A stretch of DNA of 33,222 nt from Thermoproteota archaeon (GTDB lineage Archaea > Thermoproteota > Methanomethylicia > Methanomethylicales > Methanomethylicaceae), in the NCBI GenBank assembly GCA_030055575.1, contig JASFYL010000009.1:1-33222 (forward strand), given 5' to 3'. Shown here one piece after another: positions 1-7,623 of this stretch. The position numbers were made by a program, and so were the translations under genes. Every line of letters begins with the position of its first letter. Within the stretch, counting starts at the first letter, position 1. The notes beneath the pieces are model-generated. The model was not told where the DNA came from, did not search any database, and was given only the letters and a program-made list of their open reading frames with translations.

Positions 1-270
1 TTCCCCTATCAGTTCATCCCCGCATGTGATCTTGATGTACGTACAGTTCGGCCAGACAAAGCTCCTGTCCGTTGCGCAAGCGTAAACCTTCTTCCTCTTT
101 AATGCCTCCCTAACGCCGACATTGATGCCTTGGCACAGCCCCATCAGCACGCCCTTTTCAGACTCACACTCAAGTCTAAGGACTTCCTCCTTTTCCTCTT
201 CTGTGAGCTCTTTAACACACACTATTCCGCCAATCTTCCTTATTCTATCTGCCATATCACCTTCTGACAT
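1..270 (-). CDS. Unknown protein, 3' end cut by window edge
   Basis: This frame is open from an ATG at 270 to base 1 (90 codons, no stop), so its C-terminus lies outside the window; it is absent from the ORF track because it is incomplete. The product starts MSEGDMADRIRKIGGIVC and continues through an acidic helix (KELTEEEKEEVL) to a Cys-containing part (GLCQGINVG, YACATD, PNCTYIKITC). Five cysteines in 90 residues suggest metal or Fe-S binding, but no standard ferredoxin or zinc-ribbon spacing is clear. The start overlaps the end of the RACE-type activator by 14 nt and has a GGTAAGG-like ribosome site, so it is the next gene of the MCR-activation operon. I do not recognise the family; a link to corrinoid or MCR activation is inferred from position only. 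Confidence 0.7.
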   Translation of the reverse strand, partial: MSEGDMADRIRKIGGIVCVKELTEEEKEEVLRLECESEKGVLMGLCQGINVGVREALKRKKVYACATDRSFVWPNCTYIKITCGDELIGE

Positions 271-2152
271 AGCGCCTTACCACCCTCGGTGCCTTGATGA
301 CCCCCGCAGTCTCCGGAAATTCCTCTAGCCTGCTGTTGGGTATGTACATAGCATTTACGTATTCTTCTTCAAATATTGGTTTTGCTGCTAACTCTATATA
401 CTTTATTTTTGAGGCGACCAGCTGGGCCTCGGTCCTCATTTCTACCGACTTGAGACATAGCCTGGCACCAGACCCTGCTGTGTTCCCAGTAAAAGATATC
501 CTGTCTAATGGGATTTCGGGTATCATTCCAATAGTCCTTGCGCTCCTTGGGTCAATATAATTTCCAAAAGCACCAGCTATAACCACCTCTGAGAGGGAAT
601 TCCTGTCGAAGCCCCCTTCACGCACGAGGGTCATATAACCGGCATAAATCGCGGCTTTTGCTTTTTGGATCTCCCTGATGTCGTCCTGAGTTATCACGAG
701 GTCTTCCTTGCCCGTCTCTGTCTCCTCTTTCCCAACCAATACAAATTCCTTCCCGCCCTCCCCATCCCTGACGCCTCCTCTTTCCAAGATCCTCCCTGAG
801 GTATCTATTAAACCAGCCTTTAGCATCTCGGCCACGGCGTCAATCATCCCGGATCCGCATATCCCCCTGGGCTTCTTGTCGTCGATCGTCTTGTAGGAGA
901 CCCGAAGATCCTCATCGTCGATCCATACCTTCTCGATTGCCCCACTCGCGGCCCTCATGCCGCACCTTATGTGGGCGCCCTCGAAAGCGGGTCCTGATGC
1001 GGTTGAGCATGCCCAAATCCCGTTCTTGTCCCCCAGCATCACTTCGGTGTTTGTCCCTACGTCCATCAGGAGGGTGAGCCTTTCCTTCTCATGGAGCTTG
1101 GAGGCAAGGATATCTGCTATGGCATCCGCGCCCACAAATCCCGCCACGTTGGGGAGGAAGTGCACATTGCCCGAGCGGTTTATCCCTATCCCCACGTCCC
1201 TTGCCTTCGCGTCGAAAGCCCTCCCCATCCCGGCAGCGTATGGCGCCAGTCCAAGGCTCTTCACGTCGATCCCAAAGATGAGGTGATGCATTGCTGTGTT
1301 CCCGACCACGACCGCTTCATATATCTCGTTTCTGTCAATCTCAACGCTCGCAGTACCAGAGCCTATCAACTGGTTTACCCCTTCGAGAACAGCGCTGCGT
1401 ACCTCCTCGAGCTTCTCAATACCCTGCGACGCGTAGTTGATCCTTGTGATCACGTCCTCCCCAAACCTTATCTGCGGATTCATGATTCCATCCGCGTATA
1501 CTATTGATCCATCGTTGAGGTCAACTATGAATGCTGCGAGCTTCGTGGTTCCGACATCCACTGCGAGCCCGTACTTCTTCGCTGTCGTGTCGCCTTTCTC
1601 CAACGCAGTTACCTCTCCCCTACCAGTCACCACGGCAGTGACCTTCCACCCCCCCTCCCTGAATACCCTCGGGAGTTCTCGCGCCACGTGGGCGTCGATC
1701 TTCAGCCCTCTGTATCCCATCTCGGATAGCTTTCCTAGGAGCCTTTCGTCGTCAGCCGAGGGGTCATTCAGTGTTGGGGGTTCAAGCTCGAGGAAGATCT
1801 TTTCAACATTGCACTTCAGCTCTATCATCGGCTCCTTTCCCATTATTACTAGCCTCTGTTTGCCCACTCTGCTCTGGTCTGGCACTCTGACGGTTACCTC
1901 GCCCTTGACGTACGCCTGGCAGGCGAGCCTGTAGTTCTTGTCCCTTTCCCCTGTGATCCTCTTCTTTTCTTGTTCTGTGGGAGGGGAGACCTTTCCATCC
2001 ACAATCTCGATGAGACACTTCCCGCAGTAGCCTTTCCCCCCACAGATGGCAGCGAGATCCACACCACACAGCTGCGCAGCAGACATCAGGGAGGTGCCTT
2101 CTCGGATCCTACATCTCTTCCCTTCCGGAAGGAACCTCACCTCAAAACTCAA
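257..2152 (-). CDS. RACE/RamA-like reductive activator of corrinoid proteins (2Fe-2S + DUF4445 ASKHA ATPase)
   Basis: This 631-residue protein has an N-terminal 2Fe-2S ferredoxin domain (residues about 1-95, ligand motif CGGKGYCGKC plus a later LAC) followed by an ASKHA-type ATPase of the DUF4445 family. ASKHA motifs include GLAVDVGTTKLAAF, VVGNTAMHH, LLMDVGTNTEV and ICGSGMID. In this family (RACo, RamA relatives) ATP hydrolysis drives reduction of inactive Co(II) corrinoid to Co(I) so that methyltransferases can work again. RamA carries C-terminal 4Fe-4S ferredoxin domains; this protein instead has the N-terminal 2Fe-2S layout of the RACE type. The start is TTG inside the atwA end (11-nt overlap) with AGGAGGAAGG upstream, so translation is coupled to atwA. 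The methyltransferase it serves is not in the window. A role in delivering electrons to MCR itself is possible from position but unproven. Confidence 0.88.
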   Translation of the reverse strand: MSFEVRFLPEGKRCRIREGTSLMSAAQLCGVDLAAICGGKGYCGKCLIEIVDGKVSPPTEQEKKRITGERDKNYRLACQAYVKGEVTVRVPDQSRVGKQRLVIMGKEPMIELKCNVEKIFLELEPPTLNDPSADDERLLGKLSEMGYRGLKIDAHVARELPRVFREGGWKVTAVVTGRGEVTALEKGDTTAKKYGLAVDVGTTKLAAFIVDLNDGSIVYADGIMNPQIRFGEDVITRINYASQGIEKLEEVRSAVLEGVNQLIGSGTASVEIDRNEIYEAVVVGNTAMHHLIFGIDVKSLGLAPYAAGMGRAFDAKARDVGIGINRSGNVHFLPNVAGFVGADAIADILASKLHEKERLTLLMDVGTNTEVMLGDKNGIWACSTASGPAFEGAHIRCGMRAASGAIEKVWIDDEDLRVSYKTIDDKKPRGICGSGMIDAVAEMLKAGLIDTSGRILERGGVRDGEGGKEFVLVGKEETETGKEDLVITQDDIREIQKAKAAIYAGYMTLVREGGFDRNSLSEVVIAGAFGNYIDPRSARTIGMIPEIPLDRISFTGNTAGSGARLCLKSVEMRTEAQLVASKIKYIELAAKPIFEEEYVNAMYIPNSRLEEFPETAGVIKAPRVVRRYVRR

Positions 2153-3821
2153 TGCCTTCCTCCTCCAGGAGTCTCTTCACAACCGAGGACGGATCTCCGT
2201 CCATGACAACCCTCCCGTTCAGCATCAGTATTGCACGATCCGAGACCTCCTCTAGGAGATCCAGCTGGTGGCTGACGAGCACAATTGCCGGTCTGAACTT
2301 CTCCTTCACCATCTTGAGCGAGTTGGCAACCGTCCTGAGCGTTATGGGATCCAGGTCCCCAAAGGGCTCGTCGAGGATAAGTACCTTGGGGTTTGCCACG
2401 AGAGACAGCGCCAAGGCTACCCTGATCTTCTCCCCCCCGCTCAGCTCGTAAACATGCCTCTCAAGTATGTTTGTGCCGAGCCCTACAGCCTCAAGCACAG
2501 CTACGGCGACGCTTTTCGCCTTCTCGGGGTCTTTGGTTTTGAAGAGTTCTCTCAGCAGATCTTGGCTCATTCCCATCTCGTCGAGCTTTGCCTTCATCTC
2601 CCCCTCAGGCAGCTCAGAAACCCTGCTCAGTGCGTCAACTACTTCGTCGGAGATCCCGCTCCTTTCAGCCCTTTTCAGCGCAGCCAAAAGTGCCCCGTAG
2701 TCCTTTAACCCAAGCTTCGCTGCGAAGAGGTCCAGCACCTTGGCAAAGTGAGGCAGGTCGAACTCCTGGTGCAGAATCCCGATCCTCCTCCGGGCCATCA
2801 GGTTCTTCCTGCCGAGCCTGCCCAAGACGACCCATTCCCCCTTGTAGGTTATCTTGACCTCCCCCTTGTCTGGGATCTCCAATCCGGAGAGCATCCTGAG
2901 AATTACGGTCTTTCCTGCCCCGGATGGACCGACGATGCCCGTGATCTCCCCCCTCTTGAACTCCAGGTTAGTTTCGGTCATCTCGAAGACCATTCCGTAT
3001 GGGATCAGCTTGTAGACCTTACTTGCCCCCTCCATCTTCAGGACGACCTTGCCGTCCAACTTTACCTTCCTTACAGGAGCCTCCAGCCTGGATAGGAACT
3101 TGGAGAGGACTGCCTCGGTCTTGCCGTCGTCTACCACCCTGCCCTTGTCGATTAGGATGGTCCTCACGGAAAGAGACCTGTGAATTTGCGGATTGTGGGA
3201 GGCGAAGAGGATCGCAGTCCCGAGCTCCCGGTTTGCCCGCTTCAGGGCGTCTAGTAGTGCTTCCCTGGTTGCTGGGCAGGTCATGGTGCCAGGCTCGTCT
3301 AGCAACAGCAGTCTGGGCTTCCTGGCGATCTGACGGGCGATGATCAGCCTCTGCTTCTCTCCACCGCTGAGCACCTCAGACCAAAGCTCGGCGCGCCTTT
3401 CCAAACCAACTACCTTCAGTATCTCCATGGCTCGTTCGCGGTATTCCCTGTACTCTCCCTCCCCCTCTGGGATGGTCTCTTGGAATCCGTCGGAGTACCT
3501 TATCGCCCTGATCACGTTGTCGACTGCACTGTCTGGCCAGAGCCCGAAGCTCCTCTGCAACTGTATTGCAGTCAGCTTCTGGAGCTCGAGAAGATCGCTC
3601 TTTGGCGAGTTTGGGCTGATTTTCAGGTTATCGAAGGAGATGGTCCCAGAATCGAAGCTCTCCACTCCTCTCAAGATCTTCAACAATGTGCTTTTACCTG
3701 CGCCGCTCTCGCCTGCAATGCCAAGTATCTCCCCTTCTTCCATTGAGAATGTTACCCCTTCCAGGGCGATCACGCCATGTTCAGGGTACTTCTTTGTTAA
3801 GCCGTTCACTTCGAGCAACAC
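2142..3821 (-). CDS. atwA: Methyl-coenzyme M reductase activation component A2 (twin ABC ATPase)
   Basis: This 559-residue protein has two complete ABC ATPase modules in tandem and no membrane segments. Module 1 has Walker A GESGAGKST, signature LSGGEKQR and Walker B LLLLDEPG; module 2 has GPSGAGKT, LSGGEKIR and VLILDEPFGD. About 120 residues between Walker A and the signature of module 2 form an extended insert. Component A2 is the ATP-hydrolysing part of the system that reduces Ni in coenzyme F430 of MCR to the active Ni(I) state. The identity rests on the soluble twin-ABC layout, length close to the family's and neighbours mmp7, mmp17, mmp6 and mmp3. It starts at GTG with a GGGGGT site about 7 nt upstream, 13 nt after the mmp7 stop, and overlaps the next gene. 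A generic ABC ATPase is the alternative but is unlikely here. Confidence 0.93.
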   Translation of the reverse strand: MLLEVNGLTKKYPEHGVIALEGVTFSMEEGEILGIAGESGAGKSTLLKILRGVESFDSGTISFDNLKISPNSPKSDLLELQKLTAIQLQRSFGLWPDSAVDNVIRAIRYSDGFQETIPEGEGEYREYRERAMEILKVVGLERRAELWSEVLSGGEKQRLIIARQIARKPRLLLLDEPGTMTCPATREALLDALKRANRELGTAILFASHNPQIHRSLSVRTILIDKGRVVDDGKTEAVLSKFLSRLEAPVRKVKLDGKVVLKMEGASKVYKLIPYGMVFEMTETNLEFKRGEITGIVGPSGAGKTVILRMLSGLEIPDKGEVKITYKGEWVVLGRLGRKNLMARRRIGILHQEFDLPHFAKVLDLFAAKLGLKDYGALLAALKRAERSGISDEVVDALSRVSELPEGEMKAKLDEMGMSQDLLRELFKTKDPEKAKSVAVAVLEAVGLGTNILERHVYELSGGEKIRVALALSLVANPKVLILDEPFGDLDPITLRTVANSLKMVKEKFRPAIVLVSHQLDLLEEVSDRAILMLNGRVVMDGDPSSVVKRLLEEEGIEF

Positions 3822-3834
3822 AGCTTCGACCCCC

Positions 3835-4740
3835 TCAGAACATCGACCTAGGAAGCACTTTCACTAAAATATAATTCCTCATAAGCGATCTCTTGATGAC
3901 CGCAACCTCTGAGAGGCTGCGCCCTTCGATGTTTACCTTGCCTATCCTTTCCTTGTAATCATCGTAAGGTAGCTTGACCCTGATCCCATCTATCTTTAAT
4001 GTGACCGGATTAGGTGAGAGTGCCTCTGCGGCCTCAGGCACCTGCCTCTCTACTTCGTTCTTAACAACAATCGGCTCAACGACCAGTGGATCCATGTCCA
4101 TCTCCCTCCTCCTCTGCTCCACGATTACGCCTGCAAGCCTTGAAACCTCTTTCAGCTTTTCGATAGCATCTCCCGTTCTCGCTCTCTCAGGGTACCTTCC
4201 AATCCCGCCAACGTAGCCTTCGGCGCCTGACAGCCCTCCTATAATGGGTCCCCCAGTCACAATCACCGGGACCTCGATCTCCTGGAAGAGTTTGGTCTTC
4301 TTCAAAAGGCAAGCCTCGAAGTTACCGAGGGTGAATACCGCGAGGTCGTGTTCCTCTATCAGCTCCTTCTCCTTCATTGTGGTGTGGACTATCTTCTGAC
4401 CCACTCCCCTTGAAAGCCCTATTATGTTAGTTTTAGCCCCGTGCCTTCGTAGGTTCTCAGCAATGTCGCACGCAGGATGGGGAAGGTGGTGCCTTGAGAG
4501 CGTGGGTGCGATTACCCCGATCTCAGTGCCTATGAGGGGGGCCTCTGTGATCTTGCCCTTCAACTCTGAGACGATGGTCTTGAGCATTTCCAATTCCTCC
4601 TCCGGGACGGCTATGTTCATTATTAGGTCGAGGCCAACCACTGTCTTCTGGACCACGAATCCGCCCACGTCCTCGAGGAACTCGATTATCCTCTCGTGCC
4701 TATAGAGGCCCCCCTCGAAGAGCAGGAACTTAAGCACCAC
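3835..4740 (-). CDS. mmp7: Methanogenesis marker protein 7 (MCR activation complex subunit)
   Basis: This is Mmp7, a subunit of the MCR activation assembly (component A3a, with McrC, Mmp3 and Mmp17). The ORF track extends it to 322 residues, but that start lies 74 nt inside mmp17. A GTG at 4740 (or 4737) directly after a GGGAGGGGGG purine tract gives about 301 residues starting VVLKFLLFEGG, which fits the usual length near 300. Conserved-looking blocks are SRHHLPHPACDIAENLRRHG, HDLAVFTLGNFEACLL, and a glycine-rich VIVTGGPIIGG. The two cysteines in HPAC and FEAC are candidates for Fe-S cluster ligands (inference). It overlaps the mmp17 stop and precedes atwA by 13 nt, so the three genes are tightly coupled. 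Confidence 0.88.
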   Translation of the reverse strand: MVLKFLLFEGGLYRHERIIEFLEDVGGFVVQKTVVGLDLIMNIAVPEEELEMLKTIVSELKGKITEAPLIGTEIGVIAPTLSRHHLPHPACDIAENLRRHGAKTNIIGLSRGVGQKIVHTTMKEKELIEEHDLAVFTLGNFEACLLKKTKLFQEIEVPVIVTGGPIIGGLSGAEGYVGGIGRYPERARTGDAIEKLKEVSRLAGVIVEQRRREMDMDPLVVEPIVVKNEVERQVPEAAEALSPNPVTLKIDGIRVKLPYDDYKERIGKVNIEGRSLSEVAVIKRSLMRNYILVKVLPRSMF

Positions 4741-5275
4741 TCCCCCCTCCCATTTGCGCGGCGAGCGCTTTCCACTCCTCTTTGATCGGATCCTCGGAGG
4801 CAATTATCGTGAGAGTGCCCTTTCCCCTCGTTGCGCTCCTGACCCTGAATCCTTCTGGGATTATCCTAGTGGCTAGCTCGTTGATCCTCGACTCGAGGTC
4901 GTACCCCTTCTCGCTCAGCCTTATCCCCTTAACCTCGTCTGGGTCTGCCCCAGAGACGAATATCTCGAGCCTGCCTATCTGCTCCACCCTGTCCCTCCCG
5001 TACTTGGACCAGAGTGCCTTGAGCGCATCGCCAAGGAAGATCTCGCTGCTCAAGGTCACCCTTATTCCATTCTTCCTAGAGTCGATATACGAAGCCTCGC
5101 CAAGTGTGCTCTTGCCAGAGAGTTCTTTGTACTTTATCCTGATGATGAAGACAGGCTCCCCGACCTTTATCTTAATCTCGATCGACTCTATGCTTCCGCC
5201 TAGGCCGAGATCCTCTACGCTCTTCTCTGCTATGTACCTGTATTGCTGCCCTCCTAGTTCCTCATCAGCGTCCAC
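4730..5275 (-). CDS. mmp17: Methanogenesis marker protein 17 (MCR activation complex subunit)
   Basis: This 181-residue protein matches Mmp17 in length and in position between mmp6 and mmp7. Mmp17 has been found with Mmp3, Mmp7 and McrC in the MCR activation complex. The sequence contains no cysteine, so any cluster ligands would have to come from partners. The first usual start is a GTG at 5275, giving MDADEELGGQQYRYIAE. A strong ribosome-binding sequence (GGAGGTGG, 5301-5294) instead lies 6 nt before an in-frame GTT at 5287, which would add four residues (VKIF). The annotated start may therefore be a few codons short, or the GTT may be a base error or an unusual start. The end overlaps the mmp7 start. 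Confidence 0.82.
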   Translation of the reverse strand: MDADEELGGQQYRYIAEKSVEDLGLGGSIESIEIKIKVGEPVFIIRIKYKELSGKSTLGEASYIDSRKNGIRVTLSSEIFLGDALKALWSKYGRDRVEQIGRLEIFVSGADPDEVKGIRLSEKGYDLESRINELATRIIPEGFRVRSATRGKGTLTIIASEDPIKEEWKALAAQMGGGSGA

Positions 5276-5282
5276 GAAGATC

Positions 5283-5684
5283 TTAACTGTGTGCCACCTC
5301 CGATTCTATTATCTCCTTGAGCTTACCTACCTCCAGCTTCCCCTTCTTCCTCTTAGCAGGCGCTTCGCCTTCTTCCTCAAGGGCTCTGGAGACATTCCTA
5401 AGGACTTCCCTCTCGGCGCTGAGCATATGATATCCTGGTCTCGGCCCCCCGCCCCTCTTTGCCCTGCAGATTCTCTCGTCCCCTATACGGTACCCTCTTT
5501 GCTTATAGAAGATCCTCTTCGGATCAAGTGCCCTAAGCTCGGCCAAGGCCCTCTCGACGTTTTCTACTTCTCCTTCAATGAGAATACCGTAGCATGTCTC
5601 CTTGTATTCTATCCCTTCAAACGAAGCCGCCTTTTCTGCTAGCATCGATGGCGTCAAGCTAGAATCTGGAGAGAGCACAACCAA
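5283..5684 (-). CDS. mmp6: Methanogenesis marker protein 6
   Basis: This 133-residue protein is assigned to the Mmp6 family from its length, its place in the mmp operon and a block I recall as typical for the family (IFYKQRGYRIGDERICRAKR, then GGGPRPGYHML). A Lys/Glu-rich helical tail (APAKRKKGKLEVGKLKE) follows. The function of Mmp6 is not established; the gene co-occurs with MCR. The first usual start is TTG at 5684. A GGAGGTG site at the end of mmp3 sits about 8 nt before an in-frame ATA (which would add IKTF), while the TTG has no good site, so the start is uncertain. It lies 8 nt after mmp3 and its stop falls 7 nt before the mmp17 GTG. Confidence 0.82.
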   Translation of the reverse strand: MVVLSPDSSLTPSMLAEKAASFEGIEYKETCYGILIEGEVENVERALAELRALDPKRIFYKQRGYRIGDERICRAKRGGGPRPGYHMLSAEREVLRNVSRALEEEGEAPAKRKKGKLEVGKLKEIIESEVAHS

Positions 5685-5692
5685 GAATGTCT

Positions 5693-7222
5693 TTATCGTG
5701 CTCCCACCTCCTGTAAATAGATTTCATCGCCTTCCTTCACGCCTTTAAGCAGAGTGAGCCCTCCGACCACCTCTCCGATGAGGTTGGTTCCGTCAAACCC
5801 TTCGGCAGTGGGACCGAATCTGTCGCTGTCAGTCAGCCTTACCCCGATCATCCCAACGAACTTCTTGACGGTGTTCGTCAGCCCTATCTGCCCTGAGCGT
5901 ACCCTTTCGGTTGGCACATTCTCTGGCGTCAGCCCCTTAGCGATCCCCCCATCCCCCCTGAAGAGCACCATCTCCATCTTGGGGTTTGAGAAGTATACCC
6001 TTAGCTTTCCGTAGGTCTTACGTTCGAGCCCCGTGACCGCCCTGAAGTACTTGACCGAACGCGGTGCGTCTTCGTAGTATAGCCTAACTTTGAGGATCTT
6101 CTCAGGGGACGTTGTCTTGCAGACGACCTCTCTCTTCTTGTAGATCTCGAGAGTGTTCTGGGGCATATGCTCGACTATTATTCCTTCCCTTTCATCACCC
6201 TCTAAGAGCACTTTTATATTCAGTTCCCTGAGGAGCTCCTGGGCCTCGCTGAAACTCTTCCCCAAGATCCTTATCCTTTTCGGACGTGGCAGAACGGAAA
6301 GTACGTCTCCTTCCTCTGCGAGGTCTACGAGCTCCATGCCGCTCAGAACTTTTCCCACGATCGTGTGGGATTGGGCGAGCGGGACGTCCTTCTTGTATAT
6401 GTAAAGCCCACCGACATTCTCGCCGCTATTCCGTACAGTAACAGTCCCCCTTCTTCTTTCCCCCATCTTCTCTGCAACGAGGGATGTCACCTTTAACTCG
6501 TTGCTGCAGATGTAACTGCTGGCATCTGAAGTCACCTTTATGATCCCCTGATCAAGCATGTTATAGGCATGCTCTCCGCAGACTGGTGAGTCGTATTCCA
6601 GGGATAGCTCAACTCGGGTGAAGATCTTGTCAGACTCCTCGAGGATCATCCCGGGCTCTCCCCTCAATAGCGACTTTGTTCTTTCCCTAACCTCCAAGAC
6701 CGGTTTGACTGAGAGTATCTTGTCTCCCATCTTGAGAGAGCCGATCAAGTGTCTCCCATATACGACCCTCCCTAATGCGGCGCACCCCCTTGGCGGATAG
6801 TAAGACGCCAAGTGGGGTCTCTTGGAGAACACGAGGTGGGCATTTTCCCTGCTGAGCCCTGAGAGGCTTATTGTCACTTCTGTTCTGGCGAGTGTTACTG
6901 GTTCGAGCGAAGGTTCTGCGTCAAAGAATGACGGACCAAAAACTACCGCGTCCTTGGTCACCCACCTGACGCCTGAACCCTCGAATCCATGATAAGCCTT
7001 CTTCCACACCTCCAGAAGTACCTTGCAGTCGACCTTGATAATCATACGCCCCTGTGTCGTCTGAAACTCGAACAGATCCGTCTCTATGCTCTCTTCACTG
7101 ACCTTTCTCCTGACCGCTATGAGTCGCCCGTCGGTCGCCCCGAGTCCTGCCTTACTCAGGATCGATCCTAGGCTCTCACCATTCTCTGCCTCGAACTCTT
7201 CCCCATCGATAGCGATCTTCAA
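5693..7222 (-). CDS. mmp3: Methanogenesis marker protein 3 (MCR activation complex subunit)
   Basis: This 509-residue protein has the length and context of Mmp3, described as related to cyclophilin-type peptidyl-prolyl isomerases and as part of the MCR activation complex. The N-terminus resembles a ubiquitin-like fold (IAIDGEEFEAENGESLGSIL). The middle has the HIVF-like segment ENAHLVFSKRPH and PPRGCAALGRVVYG. The C-terminus has cyclophilin-like stretches (KFVGMIGVRLTDSDRFGPT, FDGTNLIGEVVGGLTLL). Cysteines occur in PPRGCAAL, DSPVCGEHAY, SYICSNEL and EVVCKTT and could bind a cluster (inference). It starts at TTG (7222) with GGAG about 10 nt upstream and is the first gene of the minus operon, diverging from mcrD. 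Confidence 0.88.
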   Translation of the reverse strand: MKIAIDGEEFEAENGESLGSILSKAGLGATDGRLIAVRRKVSEESIETDLFEFQTTQGRMIIKVDCKVLLEVWKKAYHGFEGSGVRWVTKDAVVFGPSFFDAEPSLEPVTLARTEVTISLSGLSRENAHLVFSKRPHLASYYPPRGCAALGRVVYGRHLIGSLKMGDKILSVKPVLEVRERTKSLLRGEPGMILEESDKIFTRVELSLEYDSPVCGEHAYNMLDQGIIKVTSDASSYICSNELKVTSLVAEKMGERRRGTVTVRNSGENVGGLYIYKKDVPLAQSHTIVGKVLSGMELVDLAEEGDVLSVLPRPKRIRILGKSFSEAQELLRELNIKVLLEGDEREGIIVEHMPQNTLEIYKKREVVCKTTSPEKILKVRLYYEDAPRSVKYFRAVTGLERKTYGKLRVYFSNPKMEMVLFRGDGGIAKGLTPENVPTERVRSGQIGLTNTVKKFVGMIGVRLTDSDRFGPTAEGFDGTNLIGEVVGGLTLLKGVKEGDEIYLQEVGAR

Positions 7223-7291
7223 TCGATCTACGCTCCAGCGGCAGCACTACATTATTAAATCCCTGATTAATTTATAGGTTAGTGATCCGAG
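7223..7291. promoter_or_regulatory. Divergent promoter region between mmp3 and mcrD
   Basis: This 69-nt gap separates the two operons. It contains ATTATTAAAT near 7249-7258, usable as a TATA-like box in both directions, and ATTAATTTATAGG near 7266-7278 on the plus strand. Both operons must start here, so any regulator bound in this gap could control all MCR-activation genes at once. No convincing inverted repeat is visible. Confidence 0.6.
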
Positions 7292-7618
7292 ATGTCTCAG
7301 TCACCTCACCCTAGAGAGATCGAGGTCATGCCAAGGAGACTGATGAGCTCCAAGAAAGCGACGGATCTCTCTGCTATAATGCGCGAGACCGATGGAGTAG
7401 AAGAGGTTCTTACACACACAATCAAGTACTCGGGGGGAGGAGCCGTAACGGGGAGGTTCATACTCGTCCTCAAGGAGGGATTCAAACCCGAGGATGTGAT
7501 TGAGAAGATAAGACCTGTTTGTGAACAATCGATGCCATATGGCTATGACATCAGGGTGGGTCAGTTCACCAAGCCAAGACCGACTGTTAAGGACTACCTC
7601 CGCGGGCTCAAAAGGTGA
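7292..7618 (+). CDS. mcrD: Methyl-coenzyme M reductase operon protein D
   Basis: This 108-residue protein carries the C-terminal McrD signature YDIRVGQFTKPRPTVKDYL and an N-terminal EVMPRRLMSSKKATDL segment. McrD is usually encoded inside mcrBDCGA and has been reported to bind MCR and assist its assembly, although it is not part of the mature enzyme. It is shorter than McrD of classical methanogens (roughly 130-170 residues): the loop rich in Pro and Gly before the central strand is reduced to KYSGGGAVTGR. Here it leads an operon with mcrC and mmp5, away from mcrBGA. The ATG at 7292 is the only reasonable start, and the stop overlaps the region just before mcrC. Confidence 0.88.
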   Translation: MSQSPHPREIEVMPRRLMSSKKATDLSAIMRETDGVEEVLTHTIKYSGGGAVTGRFILVLKEGFKPEDVIEKIRPVCEQSMPYGYDIRVGQFTKPRPTVKDYLRGLKR

Positions 7619-7623
7619 AACAT

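Noticed and set aside
1437-1934. Plus-strand ORF of 165 codons opposite the RACE gene, and similar plus-strand ORFs through 257-7222
   Set aside because: They lie wholly inside well-supported minus-strand genes and their translations show no family features; shadows.
2142-3821. AtwA read as an ordinary ABC importer ATPase or an ABCE1/RLI protein
   Set aside because: No ferredoxin-like N-terminal Cys cluster as in ABCE1, no permease nearby, and the operon is otherwise made of MCR activation genes.
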